DNA of 64,000 bases, from contig NW_026570255.1 in the NCBI RefSeq assembly GCF_019649055.1, forward strand, positions 248,001 to 312,000. Direction: 5' to 3'. This document shows, in pieces, positions 46,591 through 57,623 of this stretch. A program made the translations under genes and the position numbers. Numbering within the stretch: the stretch's first letter is position 1; each line of letters begins with the position of its first letter. A model generated the notes under the pieces. It had not been told where the DNA came from and did not search any database. It saw nothing but the letters and a program-made list of their open reading frames with translations. Source of the stretch: Paramacrobiotus metropolitanus. Lineage: Eukaryota; Tardigrada; Eutardigrada; Parachela; Macrobiotidae.

Positions 46591-49500
46591 ATTGTTTAAC
46601 AATTTTTAATTTTTTGTAAAAGAATATTCAATTCTTAGTACGCAAACGCAGTAAATAAAAATCCGTCCACGTGCATAAAATTATGTAATTTTGCACAACT
46701 GTGTTTACTGTGTAAACTGTGTTTCAAATTTAGACTTAATAGAAATAAATTATTAATCCAAACATATTTCTCAAATTGCGTTTCACAATGTCGTGCGTAT
46801 AAAAATACACGAATTAAAATTAACGAGATTTATTTCCCTTGTAAACGCAAACGAATTTCTCTTCTTTTGAGTGATCCGTGTATCTTCCGGTTTTGTGTCA
46901 TATGAAACTGACCGGCACTGCATTAAATTTCACGGCGAAATTAATATAAATTCGATTGACCATCGAGTCAAGTTGCGCTGGCGCATGCATGCTTCTGTGA
47001 AGGAAAACAGGACAATTTGTACAAGTTATTACAAGCTGACTTTTCAGCTGGTCACTCCACGAGAACACCAGCATCCCGACTGGCGCACGCGTCGCGCGAT
47101 ATCGATCTCCGGCGATGCGTTTTATCTGATGGTCAGCCAGCGTAATTTCCAGCTGGACAACAATATTATTTAATGGCTGCGCGGAATATGAATAATGTTG
47201 ATGCAGACTGCATATATAAAGTGTATACATACATCTATATCCACTCAAGCAGCCATTATCCATTGGGCTCGGCTTAATTGTAATGATGCAGCCACTCTCC
47301 GATCCACCGGCAATTGATAAGTAGCCAGATAGGAATATGAATTTCTAGTTATATTCCCCTGGACGGGCTAACGCGGCCTACATTCGTATAACTAACCGGG
47401 ATCAATGCCGCGCCACGGCCTCTTGACAATATACACGGGATGGAATCGTCTCAGCAGTGGAAATGTATGCAAACAAGATACTCGTTATCCTATTCCGCTT
47501 GTGCATCTGGCGTTTTTGGTGAAAGGGATGCCGTGACCTTTACGAAATTGCTCCTTACGGCGTTTTTCTTATTTGAAAAATTAATAAAATTTATTTCCGG
47601 AAACTTGTTCTGTAATAATAATTTAGAATTTATGTTGTAATCGCAGTCTCGAACACAAAAAGAAAATTGTTATTAGAAACTGAGGTGTGCAAAATTCTAA
47701 AAATTGCTAAAGGTCTTTCTGATTTTCTAAGCAGTTCCGAAAAAGAGTATGCGGAATCGAAAATATATAATAAAACGTTTAATTTGGTAATATGTTTTTC
47801 GTATTTTTATACTTACACAAAAGCATATTTTTGTTAAATATTTTTGGGATTAAATATTTTTGGGAAATGTATAACAAAAAGGAAATAAATAAAACCATGG
47901 AATTACCAAACCAAAAATAAACAAGTTAATCTAATTACTGCAAAATACTCTCATAAAAGTCATAAACAAAATAAAATAACGAAAATGAGAGAAAACACAA
48001 TTAAAGGATATAATGAACGAGAAGAAATAAAAACAGAATTTAATATAGAAATTAAGATATTTAAGAAATATTTATTTTGTAAATTTATAGGCAACGATTC
48101 GATCGTGAGTTCACAATTTTATTGTAAATTAATATAAAAAATTTAGCTTAATTGGTCGAATGTGAAAATTGACAAAACAAATAAACTTGTAATAAAATTA
48201 GTAATATATGCCGATATAGCTAAGCCGGTTGGGAAAAGGTCACGAAATTCGGGAGCGCGTCGGAAACTCTGTGCTGCACATCTTCTTCATTGAAGCGTCC
48301 CGCGATTTCATTGACAGTGTAAACAATTTAAGACAGAGATTGAACTAGACCCCGAAAACTTCCCTACCATTAAATTAAGCTCTTTCAATCCGGCGCAACA
48401 TTTTCTCCTGAATGTCATGGACTGAATGCTCATCCCGTTGTTTAGACGAATTATTGGCGGCTTTTGTTGGGCGAACGAGTGACATTTCCATTAGGATGAT
48501 CCGTTGGCCAGCGCATTCACTTCCGGCATTATAGCGTGATTATGTTAAGCTGAATGCACTCGTTGCGCACGCCGACAAAGGCCTAATCGTCACTTGAGAA
48601 CGATCGCGATGTTACGCAAAAAGGCCACGTAACGTATACACGTATATACCGGGAGATGGCCGTCTTCCGGATGGATTCTCCGCGTCCGGATGTTGTTAGC
48701 ATATGCAGTGCGGGCTGCGGGACAACTTCCGGGCGGGCAGGGCATGCAGTTCGAGGCTTCGAAAGCGATTGTCGCGCATAATATTGTTATGTTGCCGGCG
48801 TTTTCGGCTAGCACGTTTGCTTGGACAAAACACACGTATAAAAATTCGATCAAATAATTTTCATATATTGCTGATATGTACGTCAACTAATTATGTATAC
48901 AATTTTGGTAATTTTTTATATTTTTTAAAATTTTTATATTGTTTCAATTTTCTGATTTTTTTATTTTTTTGTACCAGATTTTAATTTATTTACATTTTTT
49001 TAATGTGTTGCTTAGTTTTCTCTTTATTAATTTATTACTGTGGAAAGTTTTTTATATACTGCAGTTCATCACGGAAATCGCGTTGACCTTTCAGTCGAAA
49101 GGCATATTTTATAAACGATGAGGTGCATGTACAAACATGTATATACTGTAATATATAATATTTATAATCATCTGTACACGCCGATGATATAAATTGCATG
49201 CACATGTTACATGTTTACTATGTATGCATATGCAGTATATACTTGTACATATTATACACATTTATTTCGTGTATATATAAATAATTCCATGTAAATATAA
49301 ATTATTTCATGTATATATAAGTTATATAGTTATTAATAAATTTCATGTACATAATATAATTTCATGTAGATATGTACAATACAGAGTGTACATGTACATA
49401 TCAGTACACAGATATCATGCACATATCTCTCAGTTTTAAAATTTCATATATTCATGTGTGGTATCTCCCATTAATTCTCTGCATAATGGCCTCAATGATC

Positions 49501-50074
49501 GCCATACCGATTGCTTCCCATTTTCCAACTGTAAAAGCATAACGCGTTATGGAAGTATGGATAATTTATGAGCCATTTACCGTCTGCGAGCAATTTTATT
49601 CTCCCGTTAATGGACCAGCGCGCATTCCTCCTAGCACACTTTACAATAATATCAGTCAAATATGAAAATATAGGCTGCAAGTGGCGTGATAACATTTATA
49701 CAGTGCGATGTATCGAGTTAATACCGGGCGTTTATGCAGCGTAATGCCAACCTGCTAATTATCTGTAAAGTGTATATGAAGGCGATATGTTCCGTACCTG
49801 GCTGGACAATGGTCCATACCAGCGCCGGTGGCCTCAGTTTACAAGGTAGACAGGGGCAGGGAAAAATGCTCGAGCCGGCGATTATGGATGATTGGTATGT
49901 AATTGTGCTCTGGCAGGACGGAGTAATAACTGCACCGTCTGGGAACGCTGCCGTTAAATGCTGCACGGGGGAATGCTGGCTGCCGGCGTGTTAAATTGGG
50001 GCGGAAGCAATTTATATTAATAACTTAATGCAAGTGTTTCGTAGCATTTTTGTACGCCTACAAATAATACTCAT

Positions 50075-50205
50075 ACATTTGTGTGTACACAACAAGCATT
50101 CATGTGTATTTTGGTGTATACAACCAGCATTTATGTGTATTTTTGTGTATATGTACAATAAACATTTATGTGTATTTAATTATGTGTATACAAGCATCCA
50201 TAAAT
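50075..50205. repeat. ATTTATGTGTATTT tandem repeat
   Basis: CATTTATGTGTATTT(TT)GTGTATA units recur three to four times at about 34-bp spacing. Confidence 0.55.
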
Positions 50206-50889
50206 ATATTAAAATTAGTTAAACATTAATCTTAATATTGGAAATAAATACGGACGTTTATTAACCTAATCAGCTTTAACGTTGGTATTCAAATTTTATG
50301 GTTATTGAAATTAACCTTTATAGTCAGTACTCAATATAGAAAAAATGTATCGCTGTTTTCGCTGCGATATTATGTACTTTTTTTAATTTTTCGTTCAACT
50401 GATGTGCAATTTTCATTTTTTTTATAGAAAATTTGCTTTTTTATTGAAAAAAATTTGAACTTTAGTTATAAAAAACATAAAATTTAACATGGTATTTATT
50501 ATTTAACATTATTTTAATATAATTGCGTGTAGTGCTACTTCTGTGCAGATTTTTTTATATAGTTTACACGGCAAAGCGCATATATAAATATGCGTGACTG
50601 TTTTGTTTAATTTACGTTACATTTCTGTACATGTTGCATTTCTTGCATGGAAATTACCTGTTTTCTGGTCGGGATAAAGTCCACCTGCCGTGCAGTGCGT
50701 TGTACGGTAACTACAGCTACTGAAATCGGCTGACCACTCATTTTTCCGATCGTAATCGCATTATGAAGTTCATTCGCTGAAACAATACGACGGGAATATT
50801 CCGCGCAGTCTATTCAGATTACCGCGTGCTCATTTGCGCCGGGATGGCATTGATTGCGGAAAGGTTTCCTTGACCAAACTGACAATAAG

Positions 50890-50925
50890 TATATAAAGAA
50901 TCGCTCGGTGGCAACTTTCAGTTGA
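50890..50925 (+). promoter_or_regulatory. Core promoter of the secreted-peptide gene
   Basis: TATATAAAG begins at about 50890 and an arthropod-type initiator TTTCAGTTG lies at 50916-50924, about 29 bases from TATA to the initiator A. The 5' UTR would be about 105 nt to the ATG at 51025. Confidence 0.6.
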
Positions 50926-51024
50926 CTTATTGTAATTATTTTCTGCTTGAAGATTTCCTGTTACACAGCTAGCTACGTTGCGTTTTCTTTGCACACGTAT
51001 AATTTCTTAAGGACCAGTGTGAAA

Positions 51025-51985
51025 ATGCATTTTTACCGACATATAAGAATGGTGCTAGTCCTGGCTATTGGATTTTTATTCGTTTTTGCCGGTAAGTCAT
51101 TGATTATTAACAGCTTTCCTACAGTAAACATTACGAGCAAAAATCCTTTCCGGTTCGCGTATAACAATAATTACTGGCAGTTTATTGTCCACTTCCTGTG
51201 TAAGCCTGTTGCGCAATTCCTATTTATTTTATTGTAATTTGAGTGTAATGCAGTCTAATAACGTAATTTAACGGAATTAATGTTCTTTAATTTATTATCA
51301 TTCAATTGTTGTCCATACAGTGATACAGATTCCGGTGCAATCTTATAATTATTGTCCACTTCCGGTGTAACCTTGTAATGTAATTATTAGTTAATTTATT
51401 GTAATTAAATTCGATAACGTAACTTATTGAAATTATCGTTCAGTTTATTACTGTCTAATTACTAATAACATAAATTGCGGTGTACGTATATGTAATCTTA
51501 TAAAAACAATGTCCACTTCCGGTGTAACGTTGTAATATAATTATTATTTAATTTATTGAGATTTCGTTTAAAAATGTAGTTTATTATTGTTCAATTTATT
51601 AGTGTTCAATTATCGTTAATATAAATTGCAGTGTATCTGTAATCTTATATAATTAATGTCCACATCTGGTGTAACCTTGTAGTGTAGTGCAATATAGGCA
51701 CACGCAGTAATACATGTACTTTAGGGGGAAATTCTTGCTTACACTACGCTTTTTTCAGTGGCGTCACCGGTGGAGCTCCCGTCTCTCCGTGATAAACGCG
51801 GCGTCATTTCCGGCGCGGCGAAGGGCGCCATCGGCGGAGCCATCGCCGGCGCGGTGCTGCCGGGCGTCAGTGCCAAACAAGGGGCCGCCGCAGGGGCGGC
51901 GGTGGGCGCGGGAGCCGGTCTGATGAAAGGTCACGGCCATAAGCACGACCACCACCACTCCGGATCCAGCCATTCCATTCTCTGA
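51025..51985 (+). CDS. Secreted 97-aa glycine-zipper, His-tailed peptide, two exons
   Basis: Exon 1 is 51025-51091 (GCCG/GTAAGT) and exon 2 is 51759-51985 (TTTTTTCAG acceptor), joined in phase 1; 294 nt in total. Residues 1-24 are a signal peptide (HIRMVLVLAIGFLFVFAVA). SPVELPSLRDKR follows and ends in a dibasic Lys-Arg at 35-36, a possible convertase site. Residues 37-76 are a Gly/Ala repeat with many GxxxG steps (GVISGAAKGAIGGAIAGAVL), able to pack in or across membranes. Residues 79-94 are His-rich (KGHGHKHDHHHSG), suggesting metal binding or pH sensing. I know no named family. An antimicrobial or membrane-active peptide, a cuticle component or a metal-binding secreted factor are all possible. 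TATA and initiator lie upstream, and AATAAA at 52233-52238. Confidence 0.75.
51180..51700. repeat. Intronic minisatellite, four ~155-bp units
   Basis: TGTCCACTTCCGGTGTAACC or close variants start near 51188, 51353, 51510 and 51657. Each is followed by TTGTAATGTAATTATT-like sequence. Units shorten from 165 to 147 bp. The array fills most of the single intron of the secreted-peptide gene. Confidence 0.7.
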
Positions 51986-52232
51986 TCCCGAACAATTCCC
52001 CAACCCAAACTTTTATCCTTCAATTCAGTATTAATTTTTTTTTAATCGAGCCAATGAGTTGTACATGCATTTTACCCATCCGGCAATTATGCCGCAATTT
52101 TTGCTGTTGTGAGAAAAAAATGGAAGACGGCAAAATTAATTTTATATGCCTGTCGTTAAGAACGGTGCTTTAAATTTTAATTAATGCACGGGAACCACTG
52201 AATTTATTTAATGTGAATATGTAAATACGCTC

Positions 52233-52238
52233 AATAAA
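52233..52238 (+). terminator. Polyadenylation signal of the secreted-peptide gene
   Basis: AATAAA 248 nt after the stop codon, followed by a T-rich stretch. Confidence 0.5.
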
Positions 52239-52868
52239 TTTGTTGCAGTTTTTTCGCAATAAAAACACGGGAAAATGCTTCCTGCTTGCGCGCACAATTT
52301 CTTCACAAAATTATAAAAATCAGTATGAATAAAAAAATTAAAAAGAACAGAAATAAAATATTTTTTCCATGAAAATCAGTCTGCTGAAAGAGCCACCCCC
52401 CTAGCCTGCACTTGCTTGCACAACAACGACTGAACGAAACAGTTTCTTTTTCAAGTATTTTCTTATCCAAATATAATTTTTTCTGCATTTTTATGCCTGC
52501 TTAAGCTGATCAATAACCCGTAAATTGTCGTAAATTGATCAATAACCATGAAAAACAGGATAAAACCGAAATTGGGTGGTTGCACGTGCGTCTGCCGTGT
52601 TAAATGGCAGCATTCTGTAGCGACAGTTACGTGGATAGCTCACTGTTTACTCGTCGATGCGTCGCTTGATTTCTGTAGCATGTTTAAACATGAATATTTT
52701 GGTTGATTTTTCGACTGTTCCAAACATTTCCTTTTTTCCCAATCTCCAGTGATTATTCGTCCGTCAAACGCTTGAATCTGGTAGATTAAGGTACTACTTA
52801 ATCCCAGTTATCCGTAGCTGTCCTCGGATTCATCGTTGTCCGCGGGAGTGTTGATCGGGGGACGTCGG

Positions 52869-54606
52869 ATGGCGGAGGACTATCTGTCGCGCGATAACCA
52901 GATGCGCTCGGATGCGTTGTCGTCGCGTGTCTCGCTGCTGAAATCGGTTGGGCTCTTCCTTTCCCTCCTGCATTCTGTTCTCCCCACATTGATCTACTAG
53001 TCTCCATCATTTTTAGCTGGGTTTTGTTATGGTCCGTATTTTCTTTGCAGTTGGCCATCGATATCGAAGGGGAGACCAAGGATCAGAATGTGTTTCTCGA
53101 TGAAACGGTGCGTTCGCAGTTTAACAGTCTTATAATTTTTCTTTGGGGATCTTTTAATTTTCCCATCGTACTCATACATGAACAATTTCCTTCCAAGTAA
53201 TCTGTATTTTAGTGGAAATTATTTACCTGTCTAACGCAATTTTTGTTTAACGAAAACCTCGTACCTGGAGGTTTTAAATTAAGGAAATGCAGGGACTTCC
53301 GGCGTTTGACGCATTTGCAACCGCCCAGTGTGACAGCGTACCAGCGAATTTTATCTTGAATATTTTTGAAAATTTCCCATGGTCTTCCTTTTAGTTTTTC
53401 TTCATACAAACCGACTTCCTCTGCATTCGTTGTGTTTATAAATGGGAATAAATTTCAAGAAATCGTTGTAACTTGTAAAAGCGCCGTTTGGTAGCTGACT
53501 GATGCAGAAACAACCGATCTTACAAATTACAAATTTTCTGATGGATAAACAAATACGCCGTGAACTGATCGCGAACGTCCAATGGTTTTCTTTTTAACAC
53601 GTACTTGATTGAAATTTCCCCATCGTAAAAATCTTATCTAGCTTTCAGATGCTTCTATTACAAATGCTAATGATTTATTTTTAAAAATCAATGCTGTCCA
53701 GGTTAATAATAATTTATTTAAACACTGTCGTTTTGAGTTTTTGTGACCGCTTTATGACTTTCTATGAGTATTTATTGTCCGGGTTTTTTTAAGAATATTC
53801 GCAAACCAGTGGTGACCATCTGTAGAATCATTACATCCAATAATTGATCCATCAGTTAATAATGCTCATAAATCCATTAATAACTTTCATAAATAATTTT
53901 CCTAAATCCATAAATAGCTTTCGTGAATAATTTTCCGTAAAAAATTTTCATATTTTGATCCATATGAAATCTCCATAAATTCATAAAATTTTTTCTTAAA
54001 TCCGTAAATAATTTTCAAGTAAATTTCTCTAAATTTTCATGAATTTGGAAATTGTGCAGAGCAGGCAATTCTCTGTGTGTCCGAAGGAAATTATTCAGTT
54101 GGCTGACATATTATTTAATGCTTATTAATGCCATAAATTATTTAATAATAATTTAAATATATTTATCTAAATGTATTATGTATTTTATTATTATTATTAT
54201 CACTTAACAGTAGCCAACTCCTTTCAATGGAGATATCTTACCAGGCTATTGGAAAATTTGTTTGGTTAGTTTAGAAAATTTGATACTTTTTTTGGTTTGA
54301 TTTTATGAGATAAAAATTACAGTATTGAATAAATGCTGTAATTTATTCGAAAATTTACTGGTAGAATTTACGTTGCAGGAGAAGGAGATGGTAGCCGCCG
54401 GCAACTACCTGCAGCGCGGCCGGAAGCGCGTCGGGCAGATCCTGGCGGCGGGGAAGCGGGACCGCAGGACGCTGCTGTACGTGGCGGTGGGCGTGGCGCT
54501 CTTCCTCTACACCACCTACGCCCTGCTGCGCCGTGTCGCGGCCCACGCCGGCGCCCCCACCGACCCCGTGACGACGCCGCCGCTCTTCTCCACCGGCCGA
54601 CACTGA
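52869..54606 (+). CDS. Bet1: Bet1/GS15-family Qc-SNARE, 120 aa, three exons
   Basis: Exons are 52869-52946, 53051-53107 and 54379-54606, all phase 0 (26, 19 and 75 codons plus TGA). Donors are TCG/GTTGGG and ACG/GTGCGT; acceptors are TTTGCAG and GTTGCAG. Residues 10-70 form a SNARE coiled coil. LSSRVSLLKSLAIDIEGETK followed by DQNVFLDET is the family signature, with the zero-layer Gln at 38. A basic stretch (RGRKRVGQILAAGKRDRR) precedes a C-terminal transmembrane helix at about 77-95 (LLYVAVGVALFLYTTYALL). Bet1 works in ER-Golgi vesicle fusion and GS15/BET1L within the Golgi; I cannot separate the two by eye. Odd features are a short cytosolic N-terminus and a ~23-residue lumenal tail after the membrane helix. 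AATAAA follows at 54655. Confidence 0.85.
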
Positions 54607-55240
54607 CCTCCGGACCGGTTGCTTTTTCTACACTGAATTTCATGAGCATTACCGAATAAAGCGATGTGTACTACTTTGTATAATTTATATAATAAGCATT
54701 TGTATTTTATTTTTTTCACTCATATTGTGTATTAACTTCGGGTAATTTGTCGCTGTACTGTGTTTATATTTTTAAACCTAAATTCTAACAATTATTTTTT
54801 GACCGCGGAATATGGTACTTTCCTGTCGATTAAGAGATCTGCTGTTTGTGTTAAACTCCTGGTGAACTGCCGATGTTCTGTACACGAAGATTACTGTGAA
54901 TTTTAATCCGAAAAAAAAATAAGGAACGAGGCTGGAATTTTTCTGTGCTGATTTTTCTGTGCTGCTGTGCTGTTAACAAATTTTCCATATAATAATTAAA
55001 TTCGCTATAGGACTTCTCAAATTCAAAGAGCGTGTCCAGAAGTGATAATAAAATTGCTTTAAATCTTGGAAATATTACCGGCTTTCTACCTTGCCACAAA
55101 TGCTTAGGAAGCCAAACTATTAGTCTAATTCTTAAGCCAAAAATATATTTCTAAGAGTTGTTAGCAGGTTGTAGCGTACTACACTATAAATTATTGTATA
55201 ACACTATAAATTATTGGTCAACAAGAAACTATAAATAATA
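54607..55240. other. Intergenic with short direct repeats
   Basis: Apart from the 3' UTR of the Bet1-like gene, nothing coding is seen. ACACTATAAATTATTG is repeated directly at about 55182 and 55202, just before the palindromes. Confidence 0.45.
54655..54660 (+). terminator. Polyadenylation signal of the Bet1-like gene
   Basis: AATAAA 49 nt after the stop codon, with TGTGTACTACTTTGT downstream. Confidence 0.65.
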
Positions 55241-55329
55241 GTACCCTTTTTAACTCTAACTAGTACGTACCGATACTAATAAATATATATTTAGTATCGG
55301 TACGTACTAGTTAGAGTTAAAAAGGGTAC
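55241..55329. repeat. Perfect palindrome, 39-bp arms
   Basis: Arms 55241-55279 and 55291-55329 are exact reverse complements (outer end GTACCCTTTTTAACTCTAAC) around an 11-base AT loop. It would form a strong hairpin or cruciform. Confidence 0.9.
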
Positions 55330-55330
55330 T

Positions 55331-55363
55331 GCTTAAGGTTAAAAGGTTGCTTAAGGTTAAAAG
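55331..55363. repeat. Two-copy 17-bp direct repeat
   Basis: GCTTAAGGTTAAAAGGTT is followed at once by GCTTAAGGTTAAAAG, between the two palindromes. Confidence 0.6.
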
Positions 55364-55365
55364 TT

Positions 55366-55436
55366 AAATTCAGGAAGGGTTCTGCATTACATCGACTATA
55401 TATATAGTCGATGTAATGCAGAACCTTTTCTGAATT
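55366..55436. repeat. Second palindrome, ~34-bp arms
   Basis: GGTTCTGCATTACATCGACT on the left is exactly complementary to the right arm around a TATATATA centre near 55401. Beyond that the arms extend imperfectly to AATTCAG on both sides. Confidence 0.85.
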
Positions 55437-55440
55437 CAAG

Positions 55441-56880
55441 CCGCAGCTCCACTCATTAGACGCACAATAATGAGTACTAGTACGTTCAGTACCACACATT
55501 AGACGGACAATCTTGGATTCAACACAGCGTACACTACAGTTTTAGTAGCTACTTTGTATCTTTCTCTGGAATATGTACAAGCTTGTCCGGATGATGAGCA
55601 GGAATGAATACAGCGTCGAAAAATATAACTTCGTGGGTTGCGCTAAACTGTACATTCCGCGGCGCGCCACGCCACAATGTTTACGCACTGCACACATTTA
55701 GCACGGCTCGAGAACGCCAAATATTGATGTTAAAATAAAGGTCACTTCCATGCGCCCCAAAATTTCCGGTCTATCTGTATTTCGGCTATACCGTTTACAC
55801 AGAATCCGTATTCAACCATACTGTAAGCGCAATCGTGAGTAACCTATGGAAACACTTCCCGCCCGTAGAATTTCCGGTATCAGGTTACCGGCGCCTGGCT
55901 GTGCTAATAGTCAGTCTGCTACGTTAACCATTTGGCATAATAATATTAGGTATATCGTAGCTGCTTTACAATTGTTAGCTGTCGGCTTAGAAAAAAAAAT
56001 GTCTACAATTCTCTGGATTGGCTACAACCGGAAATCATGCCTGCCTTAGCTCGGCCTCCATGCAGTTTTTCTGTTCACAGAAAAAAAGAACAACTCCCGA
56101 TCCACAGCTGAACATTTACGATGAAAGCGTCGTCCAAATTCCGATTACTGTATTTTCTCTCGGATTCCATGTCAGTTTGTCCAAAACTTACAGAGGAGAA
56201 AATGAACTTACAGAGGAGAAATCTGTCGAAAACCGACCGTAATCCAGGGACTGGAAAAGCACTACCGCTCCAGTAATTTCCTTGAGGCACTCCTGACTTT
56301 GACGAACTCGATTAACTTTAAACGAACGATACACATCTTCTTTAATTCTTCCTGTACCAGTAACTGGACCGTAAGCAGCAATTTAATCCCCCAAATGGCA
56401 TTTGTGGTAACTGGTTCCTATCGTATCGTGCATTATTGCGTATGCTACTGCTCAGCGCATACGCTCTGATTGTCTGTATTGACTGGTCGGATATCTTCCT
56501 GAACGGGACGGCCGATTATTCCCGTTCCTGCGCCAAGTATAAATACAACCCGGTCCTCTTTATCCTGACCTAAAGTTATTCGGAGGTAACCTCCAGTGTC
56601 GCGCTCCTCATTCTGGCCACTTCGGTGTACTTCCATCGTCAGCAGCGGGCAGTCTATCGGACATTACGACGCAGCCTTCGTAGCCGAACGCCGGCTTCCC
56701 ATCCTCCGTGGCACGCCACCACCATGGGCGGACGGTTGCTCTACTCCCAACCTTGTGGTCGCGGTGTGCGTGTTGGCCGGCAAGCCCATCCTCGCCGGTT
56801 TGTAGAAAGACGGCAGTCCGTTCGTCCGCTAGCTAGGTTTCAGGTTTGCATGGAAAGTCCATCCATCGGCTTGTAGAAAA
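55441..56880. other. Intergenic, nothing recognised
   Basis: Short frames on both strands (for example 56445-56636, minus) lack motifs or splice partners. No RNA gene is seen. Confidence 0.4.
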
Positions 56881-56894
56881 ACGGCAGGAATGTG

Positions 56895-57107
56895 CATAAG
56901 CCGAAGTGGGTATCGGCCGAAATGTACTGCGGCCGAAAGACTTTGGCCGCAACGAAAACGGGGCCGAAGTGATCGGTAGCCCCGTTTGTACACGGCCGAT
57001 GTGGTCTGACGCGCCATTCACTTCGGCGGCCGGTGTTGCAGTCATTACTTACTTTGGCCGTTTTCATTTCGGCCACAATACATTTCGGCTAACGCTAACT
57101 TCGGCTT
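56895..57107. repeat. Degenerate TTCGGCC repeat flank
   Basis: Many copies of (A)TTTCGGCC/GGCCGAAAT occur. The last ~80 bp (TTTCGGCCACAATACATTTC then GGCTAACGCTAACTTCGGC) match, inverted, the right flank of the MITE at 10945-11101. It is part of the inverted duplication. Confidence 0.55.
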
Positions 57108-57108
57108 A

Positions 57109-57268
57109 CAGGTAAGGACTAGAAAGACGCTTAATCCCACCCACAAAGCATTCCGAACGCATCGCTGCACGACTCAACTAAAATATCCAGTTATCGTACT
57201 AGTGCACTTGCCACATGCGTACGGATAATTCTGGGTTTGGGGTTATGCGTCTTTTTAGTCCTAAGCTG
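57109..57268. mobile_element. 160-bp MITE, second copy of the 10945-11101 family
   Basis: The left end CAGGTAAGGACTAGAAAGAC and the complement of the right end CAGCTTAGGACTAAAAAGAC are the TIRs. TA precedes the left end; the right TA has decayed to TG. The internal sequence is the reverse complement of the 10945 copy with many substitutions. It lies 355 bp upstream of F-box copy 5. Confidence 0.7.
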
Positions 57269-57623
57269 TGCGCAGATTTCGGCCTGCGCACAAATCAACT
57301 AATCGTCTGCGAATGAAGGCCAGCGTGAAATAAGAAATTTGAAACGGTCTCTTCAAGCAATTTCTAATTTCAATTTCAATTTTTTTGCCATAGTGCGGCC
57401 GTAATATTATACAAGCAGGCTTGTCATAGCTCTTTACCTGCTGAAAGATTTCACGGATCTTCTAGTTCTTCCTTTATTGATAACGACTTTTCATTTTCTT
57501 TGAATTTTGTTACCGTTTCAGGAGAAACACGTAGTAGTGAAGCTCCGCGGTGTATGTTGTGGTCCGTTGTCCAGCACAGGAACTGTGTTTGGCCCACTGC
57601 TTACTCCACATCATCGGCCGGCC

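Larger units (their letters stand above)
43486..50880. other. Intergenic between divergent Reeler and secreted-peptide genes
   Basis: No exon is supported in 7.4 kb. It holds several repeats listed separately, GC-balanced islands (for example about 45560-46260, 46870-47480, 48200-48850, 49440-49990 and 50640-50940) and TATA-like sites such as 45957. An AT-rich stretch at 49130-49440 is full of CATGTA/TATATAA motifs. Confidence 0.45.

Noticed and set aside
48214-48290. Possible tRNA gene (A-box match TAGCTAAGCCGG)
   Set aside because: There is no B box at the right distance and no cloverleaf acceptor pairing is visible.
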